A stretch of DNA of 64,000 nucleotides from Leadbetterella byssophila DSM 17132 (GTDB lineage Bacteria; Bacteroidota; Bacteroidia; Cytophagales; Spirosomataceae). The notes beneath the pieces are model-generated. The model saw nothing but the letters and a program-made list of their open reading frames with translations, ran no database searches and was not told the origin of the DNA. The stretch spans positions 1,674,001 through 1,738,000 of the forward strand of contig NC_014655.1 in the NCBI RefSeq assembly GCF_000166395.1. Direction: 5' to 3'. Made by a program: the position numbers and the translations under genes. This document shows positions 28,443-37,646 of this stretch, piece by piece. The first letter of the stretch is position 1; each line of letters starts with the position of its first letter.

Positions 28443-29378
28443 ATGCTTATCATTTCTGACGATAAAATTAAAGAGCATCTAGGCTATGCCGGACTGATAG
28501 AGTCCTTAAGAAATATTTTCTTATCTGACTATACCATGCCTTTACGCCACCATCACTTCTACACTACTCCCGAAGGATTAGAAAATACCTTAATCTTGAT
28601 GCCCGTGTGGAATCAAGATTACATAGGAATGAAGCAAGTGACCGTAGCTCCGGGAAATGCCCAACTAGGCATACCCTCGATCTTTGCCAGATATATTCTG
28701 AGTGATGCACGTACAGGACAGCCACTAGCTATGATGAATGCGGCTGAATTAACTTCCAGAAGAACTGCATGTACTTCTGCCTTAGCAGCGAATTATCTAT
28801 CCAGAAAAGATGCTAAAAACCTATTAATAGTAGGAAGTGGAAAAGTAGCTCAACACCTGGGTCAGGCTTACGCCGCCATCAGAGATTTAGAAAGTATAGA
28901 AGTTTGGGCCAGAAATAAAGAAAAGATGGCTGAGTTAGTTCAGGATCTACAATCCAAAGGACTTCCGGCAAAAGAATCAAATAACCTGGAAGAATCCGTA
29001 CGAAATGCTGACATTGTTTCCTGTGCCACCCTTTCAGAAACGCCTGTCATATTAGGGGACTGGGTGAAACCGGGAACTCACTTAGACATGATTGGTTCCC
29101 ATAAGCCGAACACCAGGGAGACAGATAATGTAGCCATACGCAAGAGTACCATTTTTGTAGACTCTAGAATGGGGGCATTACACGAAACCGGTGAATTAGC
29201 CATCCCTATAGCTGAGGGAATCATCTCAGAGGAAGATGTGAAAGCAGATATTACTGAACTCATCAGAGGTATACACGGAGGCAGAAGCTCCGAAGAAGAA
29301 ATTACACTATTTAAATCTGCAGGATTAGCTGTTGAAGACTTAGCAGCCGCCCTGATGGTTTTTAAACGGTGTATATAA
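28443..29378 (+). CDS. Ornithine cyclodeaminase / mu-crystallin family protein
   Basis: 311 residues of the OCD/mu-crystallin family of NAD(P)-dependent enzymes; members include ornithine cyclodeaminase, alanine dehydrogenase and delta1-pyrroline-2-carboxylate reductase. The substrate-binding half (MLIISDDKIKEHLGYAGLIE; GMKQVTVAPGNAQLGIPS; MNAAELTSRRTACTSALAA) is followed by the Rossmann motif LLIVGSGKVAQHLGQAYAA and DMIGSHKPNTRETDN. A candidate -7 element TAATTTG lies about 10 bases before the ATG. The specific substrate cannot be read from the sequence, and the neighbours do not help. Confidence 0.88.
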   Translation: MLIISDDKIKEHLGYAGLIESLRNIFLSDYTMPLRHHHFYTTPEGLENTLILMPVWNQDYIGMKQVTVAPGNAQLGIPSIFARYILSDARTGQPLAMMNAAELTSRRTACTSALAANYLSRKDAKNLLIVGSGKVAQHLGQAYAAIRDLESIEVWARNKEKMAELVQDLQSKGLPAKESNNLEESVRNADIVSCATLSETPVILGDWVKPGTHLDMIGSHKPNTRETDNVAIRKSTIFVDSRMGALHETGELAIPIAEGIISEEDVKADITELIRGIHGGRSSEEEITLFKSAGLAVEDLAAALMVFKRCI

Positions 29379-29390
29379 ATGGTTGAATAA

Positions 29391-29420
29391 TAAAAAAGCG
29401 GCTGCTTAGCCGCTTTTTTT
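29391..29420. terminator. Bidirectional terminator between convergent genes
   Basis: Stem AAGCGGCT / AGCCGCTT (29396-29403 with 29408-29415), flanked by A-run on the left and T-run on the right, so it can serve both converging genes. Confidence 0.92.
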
Positions 29421-30288
29421 ATTGTAATGCTCTTTTTGCTGCTGCTTTCTTTTTCCAATTGAACCATTTATCACCTAAGACCTTATTAAAGATCTCATCC
29501 AAATGAGTCATAATACCTACTTGCCAGAATCCAAGTAGTCTATCAGAAATATGCGGACTAAGGGAACGTACGGCAAAACCTAAGCCGGCGGTATTGTATT
29601 CAATATGATGCCAATACCCCGCAGGCATAAATATGGTATCCCCGGGTCCAATCACACAATCATAGCCTTGTACCCTAGCTAGTTCAGGATACTTTTCAAA
29701 ATCAGGGTTATTTACGTCTATAGATGTATGAGTAGAGAACGGATATTGGTACAACTTTTTAGAATACTCCGGAGCAAACATCACCACTCTTTTATACCCT
29801 ACTAACTCTGTTAAGAAAACACAACTATTATCCATATCTCTATGAATACGAGTGATGGCCCCTTGTCCCCCAAAGAACGCTAAAGGTAAAAATTCAACGA
29901 CCTTATCTGCTATCTTAGGAAACTTGAAATGCTGGTGTAATTCCTTCTTATGTTTGAATACATTAAACAGAAACAAACGTTTAGTGGTAGGTTTTTCTTG
30001 AATCAGTTCCAAATATTCACGGAACTTCATCTTTTTCCCCGCGGACTTATAAGATCTGTCATCTTTCCTCTCCTCTGACTCATCATCAAAAACCCCCACT
30101 TCAATATGACCTAACTCTTTGGCAAAGTAATCAAAGGACCACTGATAGACCTGAGCGTCTTTGCCATACATGTGCTTAATAATAACCGGTTTCTGAGGAA
30201 TCATGTATTTTTCCTGAAATTCCTCTCTCGTAATGTTTTCAACCCTGTCTACGGTTAAACTGAGATCGATGGATAAATCTGTTGGCAT
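29419..30288 (-). CDS. JmjC-like cupin (Cupin_8) iron/2-oxoglutarate oxygenase
   Basis: 289 residues with the cupin-8 / FIH-like layout of Fe(II)/2-oxoglutarate-dependent oxygenases. The N-terminal motif IPQKPVIIKHM is typical. The iron-binding triad is visible: His149 and Asp151 in RIHRDMDN and His227 or His228 in GYWHHIEYN, preceded by GPGDTIFMPAG. These enzymes usually hydroxylate proteins, tRNA bases or small molecules; the substrate here is unknown. Monocistronic and convergent with the cyclodeaminase gene, sharing a terminator. Confidence 0.88.
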   Translation of the reverse strand: MPTDLSIDLSLTVDRVENITREEFQEKYMIPQKPVIIKHMYGKDAQVYQWSFDYFAKELGHIEVGVFDDESEERKDDRSYKSAGKKMKFREYLELIQEKPTTKRLFLFNVFKHKKELHQHFKFPKIADKVVEFLPLAFFGGQGAITRIHRDMDNSCVFLTELVGYKRVVMFAPEYSKKLYQYPFSTHTSIDVNNPDFEKYPELARVQGYDCVIGPGDTIFMPAGYWHHIEYNTAGLGFAVRSLSPHISDRLLGFWQVGIMTHLDEIFNKVLGDKWFNWKKKAAAKRALQ

Positions 30289-30341
30289 ATTGCTTTAATA
30301 ATGGATACGAATATAACGAAGGTTCAGGGTACTATTGTTCC

Positions 30342-30381
30342 TAAAAGAAAAAATTCCTGCATCGAAAATCGTTGCAGGAAT
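30342..30381 (-). terminator. Rho-independent terminator of the coiled-coil protein gene
   Basis: Minus strand stem ATTCCTGCA / TGCAGGAAT (30353-30361 with 30373-30381) followed by TTTTTC. It lies 38 bases beyond the stop at 30419. Confidence 0.85.
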
Positions 30382-30418
30382 CTGATAGAACCCTATAAAC
30401 CATTATGATATGCTATCT

Positions 30419-31366
30419 TTATTTGATCTGGAAATTTCCAGTTCCAATTTTAAATCCTTCCGAGTATAACTCTACCGCGTATACGCCTGAGTTAAACTCT
30501 TGACTTTTTTGGTAGTACATAGCTACCTTTTGATCATTGTTTGTGTAAGGTACTGATTGACGTACAGAATATCCAATTTCTTTTCCTGCAAAATCAATCA
30601 CTCCTCCTCTACCCATGTCATTTAATACCGCTCCATTTGGATCTAGTATTCTGAGGTACACGTCTTTATTTGTTTGTTCTGTCAGTGGATTAGAAGGAAG
30701 GCTGTAAGTCACTTTTAATTGATCAATCTTTTTACTCTTAATCTTTCCATCTTTTTCCTTTCCCTTAGACGTCAAACCTACCACTTCCACATTAACAGCT
30801 TTCAAAGCCGCAGCTGTGTTCACTTTATGTTGTAGATCCTTATTCTTAGTAGACACTTCATCTACTACATTTGTCAAGGAGTCTTTAGCAGCAGAAAGAT
30901 ATGTATTTTGAGTAATTACCTCTTCTTTTTCCGTCTTTAAGGTCAGATTTTCCGAAGCCAAAAGCCCGTTTTCTTCCCTCAATTTCATGATTTCTTCGTC
31001 TTTAGCAGCTAAGAACTTCTCATACTCTGCTATCTTGTCGTTATATTTCTTTGCTGAGAAGCTTGATGAAGATCTCAAGTTTTTGATATCTTTCTCTAAT
31101 TCAGCTTTGATTTTCTCCAACTCTTCGACGCTTCCTCCTAATGACTCAACCTCTAAAATTTTTGCTTCCAGAGCTCTAGAAATAGAATCTAATTTTACTC
31201 TTGTATCAGATAATTCTCCTACTTTGGTATCTAATAAACCTTGAAGGTCTTTATTTTTTGTTTGTGTATTGAAATAAAGGTACCCAACTAATGCTAACGC
31301 CGCCAATAAAACTATAACTCCTATACGAAGTGCTCCTGAGTTATTGTTTTGATTTGAAGTTTCCAT
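30419..31366 (-). CDS. Single-pass membrane protein with long coiled coil
   Basis: 315 residues from the ATG at 31366 (METSNQNNNSGALRIG); an upstream ATG at 31414 would add 16 residues that read like leader sequence. One TM helix near the N-terminus (GVIVLLAALALVGYLYF), then a heptad-rich coiled coil (about 35-185: KNKDLQGLLDTKVGEL, KAELEKDIKNL, EYEKFLAAKDEEIMKLREEN) and a C-terminal beta-rich domain (about 190-315: IKSKKIDQLKVTYSLPSNPL, ending GFKIGTGNFQIK). Resembles widespread Bacteroidota envelope proteins without known function. Same strand as the two-component genes but 94 bases downstream of them. Confidence 0.75.
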   Translation of the reverse strand: METSNQNNNSGALRIGVIVLLAALALVGYLYFNTQTKNKDLQGLLDTKVGELSDTRVKLDSISRALEAKILEVESLGGSVEELEKIKAELEKDIKNLRSSSSFSAKKYNDKIAEYEKFLAAKDEEIMKLREENGLLASENLTLKTEKEEVITQNTYLSAAKDSLTNVVDEVSTKNKDLQHKVNTAAALKAVNVEVVGLTSKGKEKDGKIKSKKIDQLKVTYSLPSNPLTEQTNKDVYLRILDPNGAVLNDMGRGGVIDFAGKEIGYSVRQSVPYTNNDQKVAMYYQKSQEFNSGVYAVELYSEGFKIGTGNFQIK

Positions 31367-31460
31367 ATGCTTTCCTAACGCTTTGTGTTTTTTGATGCTA
31401 CAAAGTTGTGTCACTGACCTTAAACCCGAATTAATCTAGAATTAAATTTGGCTTAAAATA

Positions 31461-32843
31461 TTAGGCTTTAGGAAATGAGAGTATAAAGGAGTTACCATTA
31501 GATCCTGGTACTATACTCAATTTGATCTTCAATAGAAGCAAGATCTGCATAACAATGGCCAATCCTACTCCATGTCCCCGTTTCCCTTTTGCCGTAGCAT
31601 CTGACCTGAAAAAAGGTTCCAGGATCTTAGAAACCTCCGTTTCCGGGATAGGCTTACCTTCATTGTAAATCTCTATAGCTAGACCACCATCCCCTTCTCT
31701 TAAAGTAACCTCTGCTTTCTGTTCTAAGGAGAACTTACAAGCATTATCCAGTAGATTCTTAAAAACGATTTTCAAAGCCTCCTCATTTACGGGGAAGATC
31801 AATAATTCTTCATCATCCGGAATCTCATCCAGATTTAAAAGTACTTTACAGTCCGGATTCCACCTTTTAAACTCCGCCACTCCCGCTAATAGAATCTCAT
31901 CTATTCTCAGTTTTTTTAAGGGCAACTCCTTATCTGAAGAACTGATACTAGCTAACTCTAACAATGCATTAGTCAACTGATTCAGCATTAATGTATCAGA
32001 GCGCAATGACATGATCTGCTGATAGAACTCAGGCTGATGCTTATATTTCATCTCCATGATTTCTATCTGCGTAAAGATCTTTGTTAATGGATTTTTCAAT
32101 TCATGAGATACATTTGCGATAAACATCCTCTGCGTATTCACCGAACTTTCTACCCTTTGTAACAACTGATTGATGGTCTTCGCAATAAAGCCTATCTCAT
32201 CCTGCTTATTTGGATAATCTAGACGTTTGGAAAGATTACCTGGAAAAATGGCGTCCAGTTGCCTGGCCATACTGGCAATAGGAGACAGTGCCCTATCTGC
32301 CATAAACCAGGAGATATAAGCTATAAATAATAAGGCCACAAGGCAAAGGATGATTAGAATATCCCTTAGATTATTCAAAGCCTCCCTTTCATAAACATCT
32401 TTGGCACTAATAACAACCCAATAGTTCTTGATCTTTATAACTGAGATCTTATACTTATCACGGGAAATATTATTTACCGCTTTACTGGTATCTTGAGGAT
32501 TGATAAAACTTCTATGAAAACTTTCCTTTAAGATATCTGTAGTGAAGACAAAGAGGTCTCGCTGTGGATCATAAATAGAGGTCATTTCTTCCGTAAGCAT
32601 ACGCTCATCAGAATTACGCACCAAATCTTGTAAAGCCTTTTGATCTGCGCTATATGCAATGCGCAAGGAAGCCGTAACTATAGCCCTTTCCTGCAATCCA
32701 TTATAGAATCTACTGTTCAGGTATAGCCTACTGAAAAGATATATACTGGTACAGAATAAGAGGAAAAGCACACTAACCATAAGCAAAATCTGCAAGGTTA
32801 GTCGCTGACGAATGTTTAAGCTATTCAGAAATTTCCTCAACAT
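31461..32843 (-). CDS. Sensor histidine kinase
   Basis: 460 residues. TM1 (about 14-36), a periplasmic sensor region of about 120 residues, TM2 (about 160-180) then a HAMP domain. The phospho-accepting His247 sits in FIANVSHELKNPLTKIF, followed by the ATPase domain with N box KNLLDNACKFS and G box GHGVGLAIV. Its start overlaps the end of the response regulator gene by 7 bases. Domain order and overlap are directly visible; the signal is unknown. It belongs to the orthodox OmpR-type kinases. Confidence 0.95.
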   Translation of the reverse strand: MLRKFLNSLNIRQRLTLQILLMVSVLFLLFCTSIYLFSRLYLNSRFYNGLQERAIVTASLRIAYSADQKALQDLVRNSDERMLTEEMTSIYDPQRDLFVFTTDILKESFHRSFINPQDTSKAVNNISRDKYKISVIKIKNYWVVISAKDVYEREALNNLRDILIILCLVALLFIAYISWFMADRALSPIASMARQLDAIFPGNLSKRLDYPNKQDEIGFIAKTINQLLQRVESSVNTQRMFIANVSHELKNPLTKIFTQIEIMEMKYKHQPEFYQQIMSLRSDTLMLNQLTNALLELASISSSDKELPLKKLRIDEILLAGVAEFKRWNPDCKVLLNLDEIPDDEELLIFPVNEEALKIVFKNLLDNACKFSLEQKAEVTLREGDGGLAIEIYNEGKPIPETEVSKILEPFFRSDATAKGKRGHGVGLAIVMQILLLLKIKLSIVPGSNGNSFILSFPKA

Positions 32844-33520
32844 TTCATTACATATCCCATGCCTATCTGGGTGTGAATCAGTTTGACATCAAAGTCCTTG
32901 TCTATTTTTTTGCGAAGGAAATTCACATATACTTCGATGACATTTGTGCCTGTATCAAAAGTAATATCCCAGATCTTTTCAGCTAATTCCACCTTAGAAA
33001 TCACACGACCCACATTACTCATAAAGAATTCCAATAGGCTGAACTCCTTTGCCGTTAATGTAATCTCTTTATCTCCTCTCTTTACGGCCTTGGTATCTAC
33101 GTTCAGTTCTAGGTCCGCCACCCTAAGTATATTCGATTTTTGAATCACCGCATTTCCTCTACGGGTTAAGGCACGAATCCTAGCCCTCAATTCTGAAAAT
33201 TCAAATGGTTTACTAAGATAATCATCTGCACCGGAATCTAATCCTGTAATGATGTCTTCTGTAGTGCCCAAAGCCGTCAATAACAGGATTGGGGTATGAT
33301 TTCCATTGTCTCTTAAGGTTTTACAGAGGGTTAAACCGTTGATTTCCGGTAAAATAATATCACTAATAATAAGAGAATACTCATTCCTTTCTGCCAGAGT
33401 TAAGCCCATTTGTCCATCATAGGCTATATCCACTTGCGCATTATTCTCCTCTAATCCCTCCTTAATTAGATTCAAGGTTTTTACCTCATCTTCAATGAGT
33501 AATATCTTTAAGCCCTGCAT
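32837..33520 (-). CDS. OmpR-family response regulator
   Basis: 227 residues. Receiver domain with the acidic pair ED at 10-11, phospho-acceptor Asp54 (IISDIILPEING), Thr82 and Lys104 (YLSKPF). A winged-helix DNA-binding domain follows (about 130-227: VKRGDKEITLTAKEFSLLEFF, TNVIEVYVNFLRKKID, HTQIGMGYVMKC). Overlaps the kinase gene and is divergent from the CHAT gene, with 117 bases between starts. Targets are unknown, and nearby genes on either side are only candidates. Confidence 0.96.
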   Translation of the reverse strand: MQGLKILLIEDEVKTLNLIKEGLEENNAQVDIAYDGQMGLTLAERNEYSLIISDIILPEINGLTLCKTLRDNGNHTPILLLTALGTTEDIITGLDSGADDYLSKPFEFSELRARIRALTRRGNAVIQKSNILRVADLELNVDTKAVKRGDKEITLTAKEFSLLEFFMSNVGRVISKVELAEKIWDITFDTGTNVIEVYVNFLRKKIDKDFDVKLIHTQIGMGYVMKC

Positions 33521-33637
33521 AGAATAAGCATTTATCTGTGTTTACACTCCAAAGAAACATAATATTATGATATTCACTATGCACTAAGTAAGATTTATTG
33601 AGGAAAGTTTGTATTTTGACAACCACAAATAAACACT

Positions 33638-36424
33638 ATGATAAGATTTATCCTTTTTCTCATCATTGGTGGCCCCATTTACGCCCAAACCAATCCATTA
33701 GCTGACAGCCTCCGTATCATGCAAGTATATGGAGAAGAATTTGATTTACGTGCTAATGAGAAAGATCCAACGGCTCGCCTGTTAGCCAAAGCTAATCAAT
33801 TGATACTGGAAGAAAAGGACAAAGAAGCCTCCGCTATATTAGATAAGATAATAAGTTCCAAAGAAAAATTTTGGTACCAGGTCACAAAATCTCGCTTACT
33901 TACTTTAAGAGGGGAATATGACCAAGCTGTGGAAATACTTCAAAAATTAAATCCCAAGAAAGGAAGTGCTGAAGCCGCCATTAAAGAACTCGAGATGGCC
34001 AAAAACATGGAGCACAAGCAGGAGTATGTAGAACTAGTGAAGCACTACGAGAAATCCCTGGAGCATCTCAAAAAAACCTCCTACACCTACCTTTTAGGTA
34101 CTGTCCTAAACGATTTAGCATTTGCTTATGACGAAGCAGGATTTCGGCATAAAACCATACAATTCTCTGATCAGGCATTAAAAATCTTTATGGAGCACTA
34201 TCCGAAAGATTATAGCATCGTGAGTGTCTGCTTTAATAACTTACTTTTCTACGTGATAGAATACGGAGATAAAAAGAAAAGTTCAGAGGTTCACGAGAAG
34301 TACGTTCAATATATGGAGCACTTCTTAGCCAATAAGAAAAGCTTTTCAGCTCCTAAAAAATTTGAAGATTTACATGCTGAAGGCCTTTACCGCTTAAGTG
34401 ATTTACGCTACACATGTTTCAAGAATGGAGACATACTAGGGGCACTTAACCGACTAGAAACCTTCCACAAAAGAGCCCCAAAGGCATGGTCTCAAGAAAA
34501 CGTAGGTATTGTAAACTCTGGAATAGAAGCGGCACAATACCAGTTCCGGCAGCAAAAAAGATTCGATCTCGCACTTAAATACACTCATCAGATAGGAAAA
34601 TACAAAAAAACTTCCTACACCGAGATGAAGAAGAATGCAGCCTTCGCCCTAACTTATTATGACGCCAAGGATTACAAAAAGAGCTTACCATATACATTAA
34701 AATGTCTGGAGGAATTTGATTTCCCCAAGGGTTCAAAAAGCTGGCAAACCTTAATGGCCTTAAAAGCACACCTGGAATCCAAACTTAAAATGGATCCTTT
34801 ATCTACCTTAAAAACCCTTTTTGACGCTACTTTAAAGGAAGATATCAAAGAATTTAATCCTGATAAATATCCTCAACATATCAACAAAATATTCATCCAG
34901 GTATTGATTCGTGCAGCTTGGGTCTCTAACGAACTAGACAAGCCCCAAGATGCTACTTTCTATTTCCGATTAGCCGCAAAAATCTTTGAGAAATACTATC
35001 AAAATGGATATTACAACGATAGCTTAGGAGAAATTTTGGATGATCTGGAAGATGGACTATACCAGGATAAGGGTTCTGAAAAAGAAATCATTGAAAACTT
35101 AAATCAATTAGAAAGAATCACAAACGCCCACCTTTGGGGTAGATTCTCCTCCAAATATCTTCAGAATTTAAATCTCCCAAAAGAGGAGTTACAAAGGAAG
35201 AACCAACTGGAACTACGAAGAAACCAGTTGAGCCGCACGTATGAATTAGAGCTGGCTAACCATCGAGAAATAAAGGAAATAGATTTACAACTAGACGGAA
35301 TCCAAAATAGATTATCTGCCGTTTCCAAAGAGTTTGCCATCTTAAGCGCTACTAAATTTGACGTAAGAGAGGTTCAAAAGCTGTTAAAGCCTAAAGAAGT
35401 ACTGGTCAAGTATACCACAGGTTCAAAAAATATATATGCCCATATCATCACCCAGAATTCTATCCAATTAAAACCTTTAGGAGAAATTGAAACTGTTAAG
35501 AAGCATACTCAAACCTTCATTGATGAGGTAAAGAAGATCAAGCACCTCTCATCTCAAATTTACCAACCCTTACGCGAGTCTCTGATCCACCCTTTGGATC
35601 TGGAAAAATATGAATCCATAGTTTTTATATCAGAGGACTTCCTGAGTTATGTTCCTTTCGAACTCTTGTTTAAAAGTATGAAACCGGTATCTCATGCCTT
35701 CAGCTTTAAAAACCTTTTGCTGACACGCATGAACAGTACTCCTCTTAGTATATCAGGTAATTTAGCAGGTTTTGTCCCTACCTATCCAAATAGTCAAAGG
35801 GATCTAAAATTCACCAGACAAGAGCTAAGTAATATCGAAGATTATATTGGCTCCACCTCTCTTTTTGAAGGGCCACAAGCATCTAAACAGAGTTTCTTAG
35901 GCAGTGTAGGTAAATACAGGATCCATCATTTGGCCATGCACTCAGAAATGGATGATGAAGATTTCGAGATGTCCAGCTTATCCTTCTATGCAGAAGAGAA
36001 ACTTCATTTCCACGAGATATATTCCTTAAATTTCCCTTCTGAAATGGTAGTATTGAGCGCTTGTAATACCGGATCCGGGCAATACTTAAATGGAGAAGGA
36101 GTCATGAGCTTGGCCAGAGCTTTATCCTATGCCGGAGTCAGATCATCTTTAACCAGCTTATGGCAAGTACCAGATAAGGAAAGTGCAGAACTGATGGTCT
36201 TGTTTTATAAATATCTATCCAAAGGGCTGGAAAAAGACCTTGCCTTAATCAAAGCGAAAGAAGAATTTATAGAAAATCATCCCATGCACTCTCACCCTTA
36301 TTTTTGGGCCGGATTTATACTGACGGGTGATACCCGCCCCTTGAAGGAAAAGAAAAATTATACCTATCTTTTACTCGGACTAGGACTCATCGCAGCCGTA
36401 CTAGCGTACAGGAAATTAAGGTAG
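33638..36424 (+). CDS. Membrane-anchored TPR-CHAT (caspase-like) protein
   Basis: 928 residues. Signal peptide (MIRFILFLIIGGPIYAQ), then a long helical TPR-type region (about 30-500), a coiled stretch (510-570), and a CHAT domain (about 590-900). The caspase/separase dyad is present: His768 in HHLAMHSEM (canonical AtHG) and Cys809 in VVLSACNTGSGQ, with GEGVMSLARALSYAGVRSSLTSLWQV following. The C-terminus is a TM helix (YLLLGLGLIAAVLAYRKLR). Topology therefore predicts TPR and CHAT in the periplasm. It overlaps tail to tail by 9 bases with the anti-sigma-like gene. CHAT domains are proteases or signalling relatives; activity here is inferred from the intact dyad. Confidence 0.9.
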   Translation: MIRFILFLIIGGPIYAQTNPLADSLRIMQVYGEEFDLRANEKDPTARLLAKANQLILEEKDKEASAILDKIISSKEKFWYQVTKSRLLTLRGEYDQAVEILQKLNPKKGSAEAAIKELEMAKNMEHKQEYVELVKHYEKSLEHLKKTSYTYLLGTVLNDLAFAYDEAGFRHKTIQFSDQALKIFMEHYPKDYSIVSVCFNNLLFYVIEYGDKKKSSEVHEKYVQYMEHFLANKKSFSAPKKFEDLHAEGLYRLSDLRYTCFKNGDILGALNRLETFHKRAPKAWSQENVGIVNSGIEAAQYQFRQQKRFDLALKYTHQIGKYKKTSYTEMKKNAAFALTYYDAKDYKKSLPYTLKCLEEFDFPKGSKSWQTLMALKAHLESKLKMDPLSTLKTLFDATLKEDIKEFNPDKYPQHINKIFIQVLIRAAWVSNELDKPQDATFYFRLAAKIFEKYYQNGYYNDSLGEILDDLEDGLYQDKGSEKEIIENLNQLERITNAHLWGRFSSKYLQNLNLPKEELQRKNQLELRRNQLSRTYELELANHREIKEIDLQLDGIQNRLSAVSKEFAILSATKFDVREVQKLLKPKEVLVKYTTGSKNIYAHIITQNSIQLKPLGEIETVKKHTQTFIDEVKKIKHLSSQIYQPLRESLIHPLDLEKYESIVFISEDFLSYVPFELLFKSMKPVSHAFSFKNLLLTRMNSTPLSISGNLAGFVPTYPNSQRDLKFTRQELSNIEDYIGSTSLFEGPQASKQSFLGSVGKYRIHHLAMHSEMDDEDFEMSSLSFYAEEKLHFHEIYSLNFPSEMVVLSACNTGSGQYLNGEGVMSLARALSYAGVRSSLTSLWQVPDKESAELMVLFYKYLSKGLEKDLALIKAKEEFIENHPMHSHPYFWAGFILTGDTRPLKEKKNYTYLLLGLGLIAAVLAYRKLR

Positions 36425-37066
36425 TTCTTCAAGTACTTTCTTAGCCATTTCCTGCACAGGATTTTCGTATTGAGTTAGCTTCATAAACAGGGTTTTCGCC
36501 TCCTGGGTCTTTTGGGTTCTTTGAAGACTCAACGCCAAATACCATTTTGCATAAGCAGAGATATCCGCATCCTCAGCGTTTACTTGCTTTAAAACTGACA
36601 CAGCTTCTTCATTTTTATCCAACACCAAAAAACACACCCCTTTATACAAAAGCACTTCCGGAGTTTGTTCTAATTTATCAAACTCCTTCAAAGCCTCCTC
36701 GTAATTGCCAGCTTCATACGCTGAAAATGCCGTAGAGACCGGATATTTCGTATCACGAACGGAGGGTTGGATCAAATTTGGCAAAGGTCTAAAATAGGCC
36801 TGATCTGAAAACTCCCTTTTGGGAAAGAAAACAATGCTTAATATGATGATTGCAGCGGCTGCACCTACCCACCAATAATTCCTTTTTGGCTTTTCATCCA
36901 GTCCTTGCAAATAGGTCTTTAATTCTTTCCTCGCAATTCCCTGCTTAACGGCACTTAAAAATTCAAATTCCTTCTTCCATTCGGGATCGGAATCAATCTT
37001 GTTCTTTACCTCCTGAGCTTCCTCAGCATTAAGTTCACCCAGAATATATTTTTCAATCCTTTCCAT
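36416..37066 (-). CDS. Membrane anti-sigma-like protein with periplasmic TPR domain
   Basis: 216 residues. The N-terminal cytoplasmic part (1-63; MERIEKYILGELNAEEAQEVKNK) has the helical start seen in ECF anti-sigma factors, but no HxxxCxxC zinc motif. One TM helix (about 64-84, WWVGAAAAIIILSIVFF) and then a periplasmic tail with TPR-like repeats (about 110-216, FSAYEAGNYEEALKEFDKL). It overlaps the ECF sigma gene by 14 bases and the CHAT gene by 9 bases. An anti-sigma role is inferred from position and topology. Confidence 0.8.
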   Translation of the reverse strand: MERIEKYILGELNAEEAQEVKNKIDSDPEWKKEFEFLSAVKQGIARKELKTYLQGLDEKPKRNYWWVGAAAAIIILSIVFFPKREFSDQAYFRPLPNLIQPSVRDTKYPVSTAFSAYEAGNYEEALKEFDKLEQTPEVLLYKGVCFLVLDKNEEAVSVLKQVNAEDADISAYAKWYLALSLQRTQKTQEAKTLFMKLTQYENPVQEMAKKVLEELP

Positions 37067-37559
37067 AATAATCTTTTAGTTGTTTGAGGCAGCGAGATTT
37101 TTGACTCTTTAGGACATCCTTTTTATCGTAGCCCATAATTTCTTGTATTTGCTCCAATTTTTTACCCTCGTAATAGAATAGCTTTAAAATTTCATAACAT
37201 CTTTTCCCTAATCGGGACAAGGCCGGCTCTAGATTCGGTATTTCTTCTTTTTCTTCCTGGTACCAATGGCTCTCCAGTTCATGTGGGTCAATCTCCCTCT
37301 GATTGCGCATACGTTTAAAGGCCATGTATTTCCCTATTGAGAACAGATAGGTTTTTAATTCCACACTGAGATCATCACATTTACCTTTTTGCACATTTTC
37401 TACAAAAGCTATTATAGCATCCTGATATATATCCGCGATCTCCTCTTTCGAAAGGGAGTAGCGAGACAAAAACAGAATAAACCCTGCACGGTATTCTTTA
37501 TAGATCTGGCCTATGGTCTCACGGTTCCCCGATTTGACTTCTTCGATTCGTTTATCCAT
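37053..37559 (-). CDS. ECF-type RNA polymerase sigma factor
   Basis: 168 residues. Region 2 is visible around FLSRYSLSKEEIADIYQDAIIAFVENV, and region 4 in RLGKRCYEILKLFYYEGKKL with IQEIMGYDKKDVLKSQKSRCLKQL as the helix-turn-helix. Short linker between them and no other domains, as in extracytoplasmic function sigma factors. First gene of a two-gene unit with the anti-sigma-like protein. It is divergent from the OmpA gene with 87 bases between starts. The target promoter is not identified. Confidence 0.92.
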   Translation of the reverse strand: MDKRIEEVKSGNRETIGQIYKEYRAGFILFLSRYSLSKEEIADIYQDAIIAFVENVQKGKCDDLSVELKTYLFSIGKYMAFKRMRNQREIDPHELESHWYQEEKEEIPNLEPALSRLGKRCYEILKLFYYEGKKLEQIQEIMGYDKKDVLKSQKSRCLKQLKDYYGKD

Positions 37560-37646
37560 TCTTTTGTGCTATTCTAAAAAAAAAGTAAACATTTCATGCT
37601 TACCTCCGGACCACGCTGACACTAAGAACAAAAAAAGACAAAAATA

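Noticed and set aside
33638-37559. A type III-E CRISPR locus
   Set aside because: There is TPR-CHAT plus a sigma factor, but no repeat array, no gRAMP effector and no Csx30/Csx31-like gene nearby.
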